Below are positions 1 through 9,455 of a stretch of DNA of 50,799 nucleotides, piece after piece. A model generated the notes under the pieces. It did no database searches and was not told the origin of the DNA. It saw only the letters and a program-made list of their open reading frames with translations. Numbering within the stretch: position 1 is the first letter of the stretch; each line of letters opens with the position of its first letter. The stretch lies in NCBI GenBank assembly GCA_026397725.1, contig JAPLUI010000474.1:1-50799 (forward strand), written 5' to 3'. The position numbers were made by a program, and so were the translations under genes. Source of the DNA: Verrucomicrobiota bacterium. Lineage in GTDB: Bacteria; Verrucomicrobiota; Verrucomicrobiia; Verrucomicrobiales; Akkermansiaceae.

Positions 1-1848
1 TCGAGAACGGCTAATTTCAATTTGGGCGGCGGCACGGCCGCGCCGCTGCTCTTCGACAGCCGCCAGATCGAGCTTCTCGGCAGCACGGGGGCCTCGGCGT
101 TTATTAGCAACAACAACGCCACCCCCACCAATACCATCACCATCAACACCGACCTGCTCGTCACCTCCACCGGGCCCAAGACCCTGACGCTCGGCGGCGG
201 CAATACCGGCACCAACACGTTTGGCGGCGTTATCGCTGACGCTGCCGGCTCGGTGATCAGCCTGACCAAGGCCGGCGCCGGCACCTGGATCCTCTCCGGT
301 GCCAACACCTACACCGGCACCACCACCGTCAGTGGCGGCACGCTGGTCCTCGCACCCAGTGGCGGATTAACCTTCAAACCCACCGATACCACCAGCAACA
401 AAGTCACGGGTGGAGCTGCCGCCGTTTTTGATGGCTCTTTCAACATCGACACCTCGGCGGTCACCGCAACCGGATCGTGGACCTTGGTCGATGTCACCAC
501 CAAGACTTACGGCGCCACCTTCAGCGTGACCGGCTACAGCGGTCCCGTTGGCTACGTTTGGACGAAAGTGGACGGGGCCAGAACGTGGACCTTCGACACA
601 TCGACCGGCGTGCTTGGTGCGAGCGGTCCGGCACTGATCACAAGTTTTTCCATTCCTGGTTATTCCGGCGTCATTGACAACAACGCCATGACCATTGTCC
701 TGCATCTGCCGGCAGGGACGGATTTGGCAACCCTGGCGCCGGACTTCACGCTGTCCTCCGGGACGTGTAATCAGACCAGTGGTTCCCCGCCGTCACCGAC
801 CTTTGCCGCCCGAAATCCGGCCACCTATACCGTCGCCGACGGGACCACGGTGAATCAATATGCCGTGACCGTCACCCTGCCTGCGCCCATTTCCTACGGT
901 CTAACCGGCACTGGCACCCTGGCGTTTGATACGCCGCCAGAGACGAGCCAATGGACCACTGCGAGCATTGCGGGCGGTGGTGGTGATATTGGGGACCTGA
1001 CAGCCATGGACAATACCGTGAATGCGTTGGCTGCCAGCGGCATTACCGCCCCGTTGGCTGAGATTGTCGGGAATCCAACCGCTACCATGCCGCTTGGGAA
1101 ATGGAATTCGACGGACAAGCGGCTGACAACTTTGCCAGGCTCGAATAAGGCGACATGCATCATGGCCACCTTGCGCAACGACTCGGGGATGGCTGTCGAC
1201 GTGTTTGACCTCAGCTTCACCTTGACCGGGTCCGGCGCGGATCCGGAACTGCCGGGGTATGTTCTGTATTACAGTTTGACCGGCAACGCGGGGGATTGGG
1301 TGCGGATCGGGAACTTCGGCACACCGGGGCCGGTAACCAGCACGATCCAGCTCGCCGGTTCGTGGGCGGATGGCGCAATACTCCACGTGTTGTGGGCGGA
1401 CGACAACGCGAATGGAGCTACAGATAACTGGTATGGGATTGACGACCTTATCATCGCGCCGCCCACCGCCGGCGGCTACGCCTCATGGCAATCGACCAAC
1501 GGCGCCACCGGCCAGACGCTCGACCAGGACCACGACAACGATGGCGTCCCCAACGGCATCGAGTATTTCCTCGGCGGCAACACCAATACCACCGGCATCA
1601 CCGCCCTGCCCGGCATATCTTACACCGGGGGCGCCCTCAGCGTCACCTGGACCAAGGCCGCCGGTTACACCGGCGCCTACGGCACCGATTTCGTTGCGGA
1701 AACGTCCGACGCCCTAACGGGAGACTGGGCGCCCGAAGCGCTCGCGCCGGCCGGCAACGTCACCATCACCGGCAACGACGTGACCTACACCTTCCCGACA
1801 CCGCTCGGTGCGAGGAAATTCGCCCGCCTCAAGGTCACCGGGCCGTGA
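1..1848 (+). CDS. Secreted/surface PATR beta-strand-repeat protein, 5' partial
   Basis: The frame is open from base 1, so the true start and signal peptide lie to the left of the window; the first in-frame start codon, a TTG at 22, is not credible. An autotransporter-associated beta-strand repeat (GAGTWILSGANTYTGTTTV) lies at about 268-330. A DUF5018-like beta-sandwich (about 640-890) and a jelly-roll-like stretch ending in DNWYGIDDLIIAP (to about 1455) follow. The last 120 residues form a module with DHDNDGVPNGIEYFLGG, resembling a thrombospondin-3/EF-hand calcium loop, and end in KFARLKVTGP. The same module closes the surface protein at 13335-16850, about 90 percent identical in its best stretches by eye, which suggests a sorting or anchoring tail. 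There is no enzymatic domain. Likely role: cell-surface adhesion or a glycan-associated scaffold. The domain calls come from motif recognition. Confidence 0.85.
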   Translation, partial: SRTANFNLGGGTAAPLLFDSRQIELLGSTGASAFISNNNATPTNTITINTDLLVTSTGPKTLTLGGGNTGTNTFGGVIADAAGSVISLTKAGAGTWILSGANTYTGTTTVSGGTLVLAPSGGLTFKPTDTTSNKVTGGAAAVFDGSFNIDTSAVTATGSWTLVDVTTKTYGATFSVTGYSGPVGYVWTKVDGARTWTFDTSTGVLGASGPALITSFSIPGYSGVIDNNAMTIVLHLPAGTDLATLAPDFTLSSGTCNQTSGSPPSPTFAARNPATYTVADGTTVNQYAVTVTLPAPISYGLTGTGTLAFDTPPETSQWTTASIAGGGGDIGDLTAMDNTVNALAASGITAPLAEIVGNPTATMPLGKWNSTDKRLTTLPGSNKATCIMATLRNDSGMAVDVFDLSFTLTGSGADPELPGYVLYYSLTGNAGDWVRIGNFGTPGPVTSTIQLAGSWADGAILHVLWADDNANGATDNWYGIDDLIIAPPTAGGYASWQSTNGATGQTLDQDHDNDGVPNGIEYFLGGNTNTTGITALPGISYTGGALSVTWTKAAGYTGAYGTDFVAETSDALTGDWAPEALAPAGNVTITGNDVTYTFPTPLGARKFARLKVTGP

Positions 1849-1918
1849 GCGATCCAGCGGGCAGGACGAAAGAAGCAAAGGGTATAGCGAATAGGGCATA
1901 GGGCATAGCAAAAGAACC

Positions 1919-2596
1919 ATGGAGCGGAGCACACATCCCCCGCGATGCGCCATGCACTACCCGATTGGGGGAGGGGTCAACACCACCAGCGGATCGAAGC
2001 CCGGGGGCACGGGCGTCTTCAAATACGAGTTGTTGCTGCTGCTGACGTCCATAATCTGGGGTTCGGCCTTCGCGGTCCAGCAGATCGGCATGCAAAAAGG
2101 CCTTGGCCCGATGACCTTCACCGGGCTGCGATTCGCGCTTGGCTGTCTCTCCCTGGTCCCCGTGATCATTTGGTGGAAGAACAGGGCGACAGCATCGGAT
2201 CGTTCAGCCAAACCGCCTCACCCTGGCACTTTCTATCAGATCAAGGCGGCCTCCGGCGCAATTGCCTATGCCGGGTTGATGTCGGTCGGGGTCGCCTTCA
2301 CGATGCAGGTGGTCTGCCAGAAGCATTGTCCTCCCGCGCCCGCCGCCATTATCATGAGTCTGGAGGCGGTGTTTGCCGCGCTCGCCGGATACCTCGTGCT
2401 CCACCAAACCCTGCCGGGCCGCGTGCTCATCGGCTGCTTGCTGATTGTGGCGGGCGTGCTGATGGTGCAACTGGTACTGATGATGAGGAGGATGCAGGAT
2501 GATGCGCTCAATCCATCCGTCCATTCCCCGCTGAAGGTTGATGTGCACCCATCCTGCACCGAGGTCAGAGTGGAGAACAATACGGTCGGCAAATGA
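1919..2596 (+). pseudogene. EamA/DMT-family transporter lacking its central membrane segments
   Basis: The product is 225 residues; DMT transporters of this type are usually about 290-300 with ten membrane segments in two EamA halves. Here the first half stops after IIWGSAFAVQQIGMQKGLG...FALGCLSLVPVIIW, about two segments, and continues through a polar stretch (ATASDRSAKPPHPGTF) directly into the last part of the second half (YAGLMSVGVAFTMQVV...LEAVFAALAGYLVLHQ...LIVAGVLMVQL). About 100-150 residues, roughly TM3 to TM8, are therefore absent although the frame is intact. The start is uncertain (1919 or 1952); homology begins near FKYELLLLL at 2019. A 38-residue polar C-terminal tail is also unusual. 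The stop overlaps the GH78 start as ATGA at 2593. Transport activity is unlikely. The comparison with full-length relatives is from family knowledge. Confidence 0.7.
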
Positions 2597-4632
2597 ACAA
2601 AACCACCCACATGAAACGCCTCATCAGAACCAACCGATCGATCGTCATTGGATTGCTGGCGTTGGGCTATTACTGCATCGCGGCCAATTCACTCTGGGGA
2701 AGACTCCATCCCGATCAAAACTACGGCACGCCGTCGGAGATGCACATTCCAACGACGAAGGATTACATCGATTATGACAACTCGCTGCCGCTGCCTGTCG
2801 CCGATTACCTCAAGCGCCCGATTGCCGGTTTCGATGGCACCGACCCAATGACCATTAATGATCGGAACATCGCCGCGCTCATCCGTTTCTATCTGGGCAA
2901 GCCGGTGGACCCGCCGCCGCCATGGCCCGAGGACATGCGCTGCGAATACCTCGAAAATCCGCTGGGGATCGATGCGCCAAAGCCGCGCCTGAGTTGGAAA
3001 CTCAAGACTGGCAACCCGGAAACCGAAAAGGGAATCAAGCAAACCGCCTATCAGGTTTTGGTGGCGAGTTCCAGGGCGCTGCTGAAGAAGGAGCAGGGCG
3101 ACGTGTGGGACAGCGGCAAGGTGGCGAGCGATCAGAGCGTGCTCGTGGAGTATCAAGGAAAGCCACTCGAGTCCGGAAAGCAGTGCTTCTGGAAGGTGAA
3201 AGTTTGGACGGTAAAGGCTGAAAGCGCGAACCGGAAACCCGGAACGGAAACAGTTTGCGGGTGGAGCGAGCCGGCGTTGTGGACGATGGGCCTGCTGGAT
3301 CCGGCGGATTGGAAGGGGGAGTGGATCCGCTTCAAGCAGGCCGACGAAACGAAACACATCTGGTACCGGAAGAAGTTTTCGCTGGAAAGTGCTCCATCGG
3401 GTGCCTTCGCCTACCTGTGCTCGATCGGCTATCACGGGAGGTGCGCCATCAGCTCAAGCGAGAACCTGGGCCTGTGGAAGGGCGGCGGCGAAGGCGAATA
3501 TGGCGGCGAGTTGATCGATGCCCGCAGGCAGGTCCCCGATTGGAACAAGCCGTCGTTCGACGACGGGCATTGGGCGAACGCCACTATCTATCAGAAGTCG
3601 CTGATCCTGTCGGCCGAGATGCAGGAACCCGACCGCAAGGTGGCAACGCTTGCCCCCGTGGCGATCACGGAAACCAATGGCCGTTACCGGATCGACATGG
3701 GCCGGAACTTCACCGGGTGGTTCGAGATCGACCTGCGCAACGGCAGGGCAGGGGAGGTGGTGAAGATCATGACCGCCAACCGCGCGGAGGAGACACTCGA
3801 GTTCAGGCAGGAAAGCCAATACATCTTCGATGCCGGCGGCAAGGGCACCTTCTGTCACCGCTTCAACTACATGGCAGGACGTTGGATCACCATCGAGGGA
3901 TTGTCCTACCGGCCCGAGCCGCAGGACATCCGGGGCTATATCGTCACCAACGACCGGAAAAGGATCGGTGGCTTCGAGTGTTCCAACAAGCTCTTCAACG
4001 GGATCTACGAAACGGACCTGCGCACCTACCTCGCGTGCACCGTCAACGGCGTGACCATGGATTGCCCGCACCGCGAGCGCTTCGGCTACGGCGAGGTGGC
4101 CCTGGCCTGCGCCTGGGGCTGCGCAATTCCCAATTTTGAATCCGCGCCCTATTACCGCAAGGCGGCCCGCGACTGGTTCGATGTGCAGCGCGACGACGGG
4201 TTTGTGAACACGATCGCCCCCCAGGTGTACAAAGGAGCGGGCGGCACCCTCTGGAGCAGCGCGCCGGTCACATTGAGTTGGGAGTTCTACAAGGCCTATG
4301 GCGACCGGAGGTTCCTGGAGGAGGCCTACCAACCCATGAAGAAGTGGCTCGACTTCCTCAACAAGTCGGTATCCGCAGAGGGCGTTCTAACATCCTACGA
4401 GCAGGCCTCCCGCTTCCTCGGCGATTGGGCGACCCCGCACGGCAGCGAATACGGCAACACGCCGGAGGCGAAGTTGTTCAACAATTGCGTCTATGCATAC
4501 TGCCTCGATGTCCTCGTGCAGGCGGCAGAGATTCTCGACAAACCCGATGACGTGGCAACCTATTCGGCCAGGTTGGCGAATCTCAGGAAGAACGCACACC
4601 GGCACTTCTTCAATGAAAAGACCAAGACCTGA
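2593..4632 (+). pseudogene. Alpha-L-rhamnosidase, GH78, C-terminally truncated and internally shortened
   Basis: The N-terminus has a membrane-like leader (SIVIGLLALGYYCIAANSLW) and about 80 residues I cannot place. The GH78 sequence begins at MRCEYLENPLGIDAPKPRLSW. A fibronectin-like domain follows, then the catalytic (alpha/alpha)6 barrel with MDCPHRERFGYGE, where D and E belong to the acidic set known in the family, and GGTLWSSAPVTLSWEFYK. The product is 679 residues against about 900 or more for relatives. It stops at NEKTKT with TGA at 4630; the next codons in the same frame read QMYAT and then TGA, so the last roughly 200 residues of the barrel and C-terminal domain are gone. The jelly-roll sugar-binding domain also seems cut (GYHGRCAISSSENLG, near 3430-3465). 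The start ATGA overlaps the EamA remnant. Bases 4633-4879 hold no recognisable coding sequence. Activity is doubtful. Confidence 0.8.
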
Positions 4633-4906
4633 CAAATGTATGCAACATGACACACCGACGATCTCGAATTTTGGCGACCCCCATCGCGTTTGCGCATTGC
4701 ATGTTCATGCAGCAACTGCCTGCCCAACAACCCCCATTTCCCCGCCCTCCGGGCCGGCCACCGGCTCTTTCAACGGCCTTCACCCGAAAGCAAATTCCCA
4801 GCAGAAGAAATTGTTTGAGCGAGCGCCGGGCTGTTACATGTGAGACTTGTGACTGGAGAATGGATCTTTGCAGGTGTAGATGAAAAGAATAGTGAAAGGA
4901 AATCGA

Positions 4907-7810
4907 ATGACTGACAATAGAAAGATGGAAGGCCTGGCGTGTCTGTTTGCCATTTTTATGAATGGTCTGGGCTGCTGTTCCGCCAGGGCGGAAGCGAACA
5001 CGATTTCGCTTGCTGGAACGTGGAGCTTCCGGCTCGACGCAAATGATGTCGGGGTCAAGGAGAAGTGGTTTGACCAGACATACAAAGACATCGTCAAGCT
5101 TCCCGGAACCACCGATGAAAACCAGCAAGGCACTCTCAAGGATGAACGGGCAACTGATCGTCTCTCGCGTGTGTGGTATTGGAAGGGTCCTGCCTGGTAC
5201 CAGCGCAAGGTGACGATTCCTGCCGACTGGAAAGGCAGGCGCATCACGCTGTTCCTGGAGCGGACCAAGCATACCAGCGTGTGGGTTGATGGAAAGTTTT
5301 GCGGCGGAGAAGATTCGCTCAGCGCCCCCCAGTTGTTTGATCTGACTGCGACGTTGACGCCCGGCGAACATACTATCACTGTGCTGGTCGACAACGCGAA
5401 GCTGCCGCCGGTCGGTCCGTCCCATGCCGTTGACGAGCGGACACAGACCAACTGGAACGGTATCATCGGCAGAGTGGAATTAATGGCCACCGATCAGGTC
5501 TGGTTCGATGATGTGCAACTCTATCCGAACGCAGCTAAGAATCAGGTGCGTGTGCACGCTGTGCTCGGCAATCTTGCTGGCAAGCCGGCCACAGGCCGGA
5601 TTACGGTCGGGTGCAAGAGCTATAATGTAGCCACGCCGTCCTCATTCAAGACGCAATCAGTTGACGTCAAGGCAATGGAGAAAGAGAACGTTGTTGAGTT
5701 CACCTATGAGCCGGGTGAGGATGTTCCGCGATGGGACGAGTTCCGTCCGGCCATGCTGAGCCTGAGTCTGAAACTCGAAGTCATTGCCGGCAGCGAGAAG
5801 TGTGGAGATGAACGGTCCATCAATTTTGGCATGCGTGATTTCAAGCGGGAAGGGAACCGTCTCATCGTTAACGGCCGTACGGTTTTTCTGAGGGGAAGGC
5901 TCGATTGCTGCAATTATCCGCTGACCGGTTATCCGCCGATGGACAAGGCTGGCTGGCGGCGTGTATTGTCGATCACCAGTGCCTGGGGCATCAATCACTA
6001 CCGCTTCCATTCCTGGTGTCCTCCGGAGGCGGCTTTTGAGGCAGCCGATGAGCTTGGTGTGTATTTCCAGGCGGAACTCCCGAACAAGCGCAGCGGTTTT
6101 GAGGCCACTGACAGTAAGGAGGCGGCCGTCCACAACATAGACTGGCTTGACCTGGCAAGTAACTCGAAGAAATCGCTCTACGAATACGCCAACCGCGAGG
6201 GTGAACTTATTTTCAGACATTTCGGCAATCATCCATCGTTCGTCATGTTTACCATGGGAAATGAACTGGGCCGCAGTCCGGGCATGTTCGAGATGCTGGC
6301 ACACTTCAAAAAGACCGACCCGCGCCACCTATTCTCCGAGGGTTCCGGAAACGAGCACTGGGACCCCAGCTATGCCGAAGGCGACGATTTCTGGGTTACC
6401 TGCAAAACAAGCAAAACACTTCCGCTGCGCGGGGCGTTTTTCACAATGGATTTTCCAAACCCGCACATCGAGTCATTCCCACCATCGACAATGGTTGATT
6501 ACAGCAAGTCGATTGAAGGTGTTCCGATGCCGATAATCAGCCACGAGATCGGAGAGTTCCAGGTCTATCCGGATTACCGGGAACTTCCGCTATACACCGG
6601 GGTACTCAAGGCGCGGAACATGGAGACATTCCGCGAACGGCTCAAGGCTGCGGGGATGCTGGACCAGGCCCACGACTTCGTGCGGGCCTCGGGTGCCTTG
6701 GCAGCAATCTGTCAGCGTGAAGATATCGAGGCGGCGTTGCGGACTCGAGGCCTGGATGGATTTCATCTGCTGGATATCCAGGATTTTCCGGGGCAGGGAA
6801 CGGCACTGGTCGGGATGCTCAACGTGTTCATGGAATCCAAGGGCCTCATTGAGCCAGAGGCGTGGCGGCAATTCTGCTGCGAGACGGTTCCGCTCCTGCG
6901 CATGCCGAAATACACATGGACTACCGCCGAGACATTTACCGGCCGTGTGCAGATTGCCCACTACGGAGCCGCTGACATTTCAGACGCGAAGGTTACAGGA
7001 ACTTTCACCGACAGCAAGGGGAGCAGTGTGGCGCGAATTGCGTTTCCAGCGATCACTCTCAAGCAGGGCAGTCTCAATGATATCGGAGAATGTCCGCTGT
7101 CGCTGGCCGGAATAGCTGCGCCGCAGAAGCTCACGCTCACCCTTGTCGTAGAAGGAACAAAGTATTGCAATAGTTATCCGATCTGGGTCTACCCTCCGAA
7201 GGTCGATACCAGCGTGCCGAAGGGAGTTCTGGTAACAGACAGCTACCAGGCGGAAGCGACACAAAAGCGACTCGTTGACGGCGGGAAAGTTCTTCTGTTT
7301 CCGAAACTGGATAAGCTGCCGCACAGTATTGAGGGTGGCTTCCAATGCGATTTCTGGTCCCCGATGTTCGCCGCAGCGGCCAGGAAGCAGGGCGGCAAAG
7401 TACCGCCTGGAACATTGGGTATTCTCTGTGATCCCGGTTCGCAGTTGCTGTCAGGTTTCCCGACCGAGTTTCACAGTAACTGGCAGTGGTGGCAGCTGGT
7501 GAAGAACTCGCGGCCGATCATGTACGATGAATCTCCTGCAACCTATCGTCCGCTGGTCCAGGTGATCGATAATTTTGTAACAAACCACAAGCTGGGGCTG
7601 ATTGCTGAGACGAAGGTCGGGAAGGGCAGGATGCTAATCTGTGCGATCGACCTGCCGGCGCACCAGGACAAGCCCGAGGCCAGGCAGTTGCTGAACAGTC
7701 TGCTAAGGTATGCTGATTCTCCGGCATTTGCCCCGATGACTGAGCTGGATGGCGGGCTGTTGAAGAAACTGCTGCCCCCCCCTGAACCTACCCCAGAAAG
7801 GGGATGGTGA
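4907..7810 (+). CDS. Secreted GH2-family beta-galactosidase-like glycosidase
   Basis: The product is 967 residues from the ATG at 4907, chosen because AAAGGA lies six bases upstream; an in-frame ATG at 4880 has no such site. A signal peptide covers residues 1-30 (GLACLFAIFMNGLGCCSARA). GH2 layout: sugar-binding jelly roll (about 35-190, SLAGTWSFRLD...NGIIGRVEL), immunoglobulin-like domain (about 195-315), then a TIM barrel with VNGRTVFLRGRLDCCNYPLTG. The probable acid/base is Glu453 in MGNELG and the probable nucleophile Glu547 in SHEIGEFQ. A long C-terminal beta-rich extension follows (after about 700). Full-length and apparently intact, unlike its GH78 neighbour. It should cleave non-reducing beta-linked galactose or a related sugar in the periplasm or outside the cell. 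The exact substrate cannot be read from sequence. Confidence 0.88.
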   Translation: MTDNRKMEGLACLFAIFMNGLGCCSARAEANTISLAGTWSFRLDANDVGVKEKWFDQTYKDIVKLPGTTDENQQGTLKDERATDRLSRVWYWKGPAWYQRKVTIPADWKGRRITLFLERTKHTSVWVDGKFCGGEDSLSAPQLFDLTATLTPGEHTITVLVDNAKLPPVGPSHAVDERTQTNWNGIIGRVELMATDQVWFDDVQLYPNAAKNQVRVHAVLGNLAGKPATGRITVGCKSYNVATPSSFKTQSVDVKAMEKENVVEFTYEPGEDVPRWDEFRPAMLSLSLKLEVIAGSEKCGDERSINFGMRDFKREGNRLIVNGRTVFLRGRLDCCNYPLTGYPPMDKAGWRRVLSITSAWGINHYRFHSWCPPEAAFEAADELGVYFQAELPNKRSGFEATDSKEAAVHNIDWLDLASNSKKSLYEYANREGELIFRHFGNHPSFVMFTMGNELGRSPGMFEMLAHFKKTDPRHLFSEGSGNEHWDPSYAEGDDFWVTCKTSKTLPLRGAFFTMDFPNPHIESFPPSTMVDYSKSIEGVPMPIISHEIGEFQVYPDYRELPLYTGVLKARNMETFRERLKAAGMLDQAHDFVRASGALAAICQREDIEAALRTRGLDGFHLLDIQDFPGQGTALVGMLNVFMESKGLIEPEAWRQFCCETVPLLRMPKYTWTTAETFTGRVQIAHYGAADISDAKVTGTFTDSKGSSVARIAFPAITLKQGSLNDIGECPLSLAGIAAPQKLTLTLVVEGTKYCNSYPIWVYPPKVDTSVPKGVLVTDSYQAEATQKRLVDGGKVLLFPKLDKLPHSIEGGFQCDFWSPMFAAAARKQGGKVPPGTLGILCDPGSQLLSGFPTEFHSNWQWWQLVKNSRPIMYDESPATYRPLVQVIDNFVTNHKLGLIAETKVGKGRMLICAIDLPAHQDKPEARQLLNSLLRYADSPAFAPMTELDGGLLKKLLPPPEPTPERGW

Positions 7811-7929
7811 TATGGAAAATTGTTGTCGATTTCCACAAGCCCCCCCCGATGATCGGTCTGCAAAGGACCTCGGGCGACCATCCGCCGGTCTTGAGCCACA
7901 CCGGAGGTGCTGAAGCACCGTCACTGATC

Positions 7930-9276
7930 ATGATAAGACGCCAATTCATCCGAACCGCCGCTGCCGTGCCCTTGGCCGGGCTGTCATGCAACCTGGCCGT
8001 CGCTGCGCCCGCTCCGCCCGATGTGGCGGCGCTCTTCGATGCCGGCAGGCCTGAAGTCCTCGCCCTCGCCAAGCAGGTAATGGAGAAGTGCGTGCTTGAT
8101 AAAATCATGCCGCCCATGCCGCCCTTGGAACACCCTTGGATCGTCCCCGGCGGACCGTACTATCAGGGCCAATGGATCTGGGACACCATGTTCGTGGTCG
8201 ATCTGTTGAGCATCCTGCCCGGCCAGCAACCAGTCATCCGCGACATCTTCCAGAACTACTGGGATTTCCAGGAGCGCTGGAACAAGAAGATGCCGGAGTA
8301 TGCTCGCGACATGATCACCGTCGCGATCAAGACCGCCCCGCAAGAGGAACGCCAGTTCTCGCAGATTCCGATCCTGGCTTGGGGCGTGGAACGCGTCTAT
8401 CAGCGCAACCATGACAGTGAACTGCTCACGCAATGCCTCGGCCGGCTCGAACGGTTCCATGATTGGTTCTGGCGCGAGCGCGACCTGCACGACAATGGGC
8501 TGATCACCCTCGGCGCCTACACCGGCAAGCTCCAGCACGCGAAATGGGAGACCTTCGACTACGAATGCAACATGGACGACATGAAGATGACCGCCCACCC
8601 GACGCGCAAGGGGCCCAAGGAAGGCACTTGGTATGCCGACATCTGCGTGCCCGGAAACACCGCCTACCTGATCATCGGCGAACGCTGCCTCGTCCGCTTG
8701 GCGGACATCGCCGGCGACAAGGAGATGGCTGCGAGACGCAGTCTGCGCGTCGAAAAGGGCGTCCACGGCATGCGCGAACACATGTGGGATGAGGAGGCTG
8801 GCACCTTCCTCTCCGTCAAGCGCGACACGCTCAAGAAGATTCCGGTGGCGACCATCGGCAGTTGGATGCCACTGGCGGCCGGGGTTCCCACTCCAGCAAT
8901 GGCCAAACGCATGGCCGCAGTGCTGGCGTCGCCTGCTTGGATGACGCCGCTGCCCGTGCCCACCGTGGATCGCACGGACAGACGCTGGAAATCCGACGCT
9001 TTTTGGCGTGGCGATGTCTGGCCGGCACCGAACTATCAGATCGCCGGCGGCCTGGCCGCATACGGCCACAAGGACCTGGCCGCCGCCATCTGTGACAAGA
9101 CCATCGCCAACGCGATCAAGAACGGTATCAGCGAACACTACGATTCCGTCTCCGGCAAGGGCCTCGGAGTTTCGGACTATTGCATGAGTTGCACCCTGGT
9201 CACCATGATGTTGGACGGGCTGGCGCAAAAACACGCCTTGAAGCTGCGCAACAAGACCGCAAATGAACTCAGGTGA
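7930..9276 (+). CDS. GH63/trehalase-like (alpha/alpha)6-barrel glycosidase with Tat-like leader
   Basis: The product is 448 residues from the ATG at 7930. The frame is open further upstream to 7804, but the Tat-like leader MIRRQFIRTAAAVPLAG starts here. The mature part has motifs of the trehalase/GH63 clan: GGPYYQGQWIWDTMF near residues 70-85 with a candidate acidic residue, ECNMDD in the middle, and WRGDVWPAPNYQ near 355. Relatives usually show WRGPVWPPxNY, so the Asp after WRG is a variation. Length suits a single catalytic domain. The gene follows the GH2 gene after 119 bases and probably shares its transcript. It is likely an exported alpha-glycosidase acting on oligosaccharides released by its neighbours; mannosylglycerate-type or glucosidase specificity is possible. 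Confidence 0.75.
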   Translation: MIRRQFIRTAAAVPLAGLSCNLAVAAPAPPDVAALFDAGRPEVLALAKQVMEKCVLDKIMPPMPPLEHPWIVPGGPYYQGQWIWDTMFVVDLLSILPGQQPVIRDIFQNYWDFQERWNKKMPEYARDMITVAIKTAPQEERQFSQIPILAWGVERVYQRNHDSELLTQCLGRLERFHDWFWRERDLHDNGLITLGAYTGKLQHAKWETFDYECNMDDMKMTAHPTRKGPKEGTWYADICVPGNTAYLIIGERCLVRLADIAGDKEMAARRSLRVEKGVHGMREHMWDEEAGTFLSVKRDTLKKIPVATIGSWMPLAAGVPTPAMAKRMAAVLASPAWMTPLPVPTVDRTDRRWKSDAFWRGDVWPAPNYQIAGGLAAYGHKDLAAAICDKTIANAIKNGISEHYDSVSGKGLGVSDYCMSCTLVTMMLDGLAQKHALKLRNKTANELR

Positions 9277-9356
9277 TGAACAGGTAATCCAATTGCGTTG
9301 CCTGGCAGCATGTGAGACGGCCGACATCCTACGAACCCCAATCCAGAGGCAATGTC

Positions 9357-9455
9357 ATGAAACAGGCACGTCAAACATGGATCATCGCAGGTGTAATGCT
9401 GCTGGGTAACAGCAAAACGAAGAAATGTATGTATATAGGAAAAGCTCTAAAATGA
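9357..9455 (+). CDS. Short leader ORF (32 aa), probable remnant of a secreted-protein gene, coupled to the GH36-like gene
   Basis: The ATG at 9357 is preceded by AGAGG. The product begins MKQARQTWIIAGVMLLGN, a signal-peptide-like start, and becomes unrelated polar sequence before a TGA at 9453 that overlaps the next gene's ATG as ATGA. The DNA around the start (TGAAACAGGCA...CATGGATC) closely resembles 31632-31661, just upstream of the sialate O-acetylesterase gene. It therefore looks like the 5' end of another secreted-enzyme gene whose body was lost. It may now act only as a translationally coupled leader peptide. No function is claimed. Confidence 0.5.
   Translation: MKQARQTWIIAGVMLLGNSKTKKCMYIGKALK

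Noticed and set aside
1885..1912. Short AGGGCAT/AATAGGG repeats after the first gene
   Set aside because: Only two to three imperfect copies; too little to call a functional repeat.
4633..4879. Short + strand frames between the GH78 and GH2 genes
   Set aside because: No homology or ribosome site; likely debris of the GH78 3' end and a leader.
7984..9327. Long - strand open frame over the GH63-like gene
   Set aside because: Mirror of a well-supported + strand gene; no motif.
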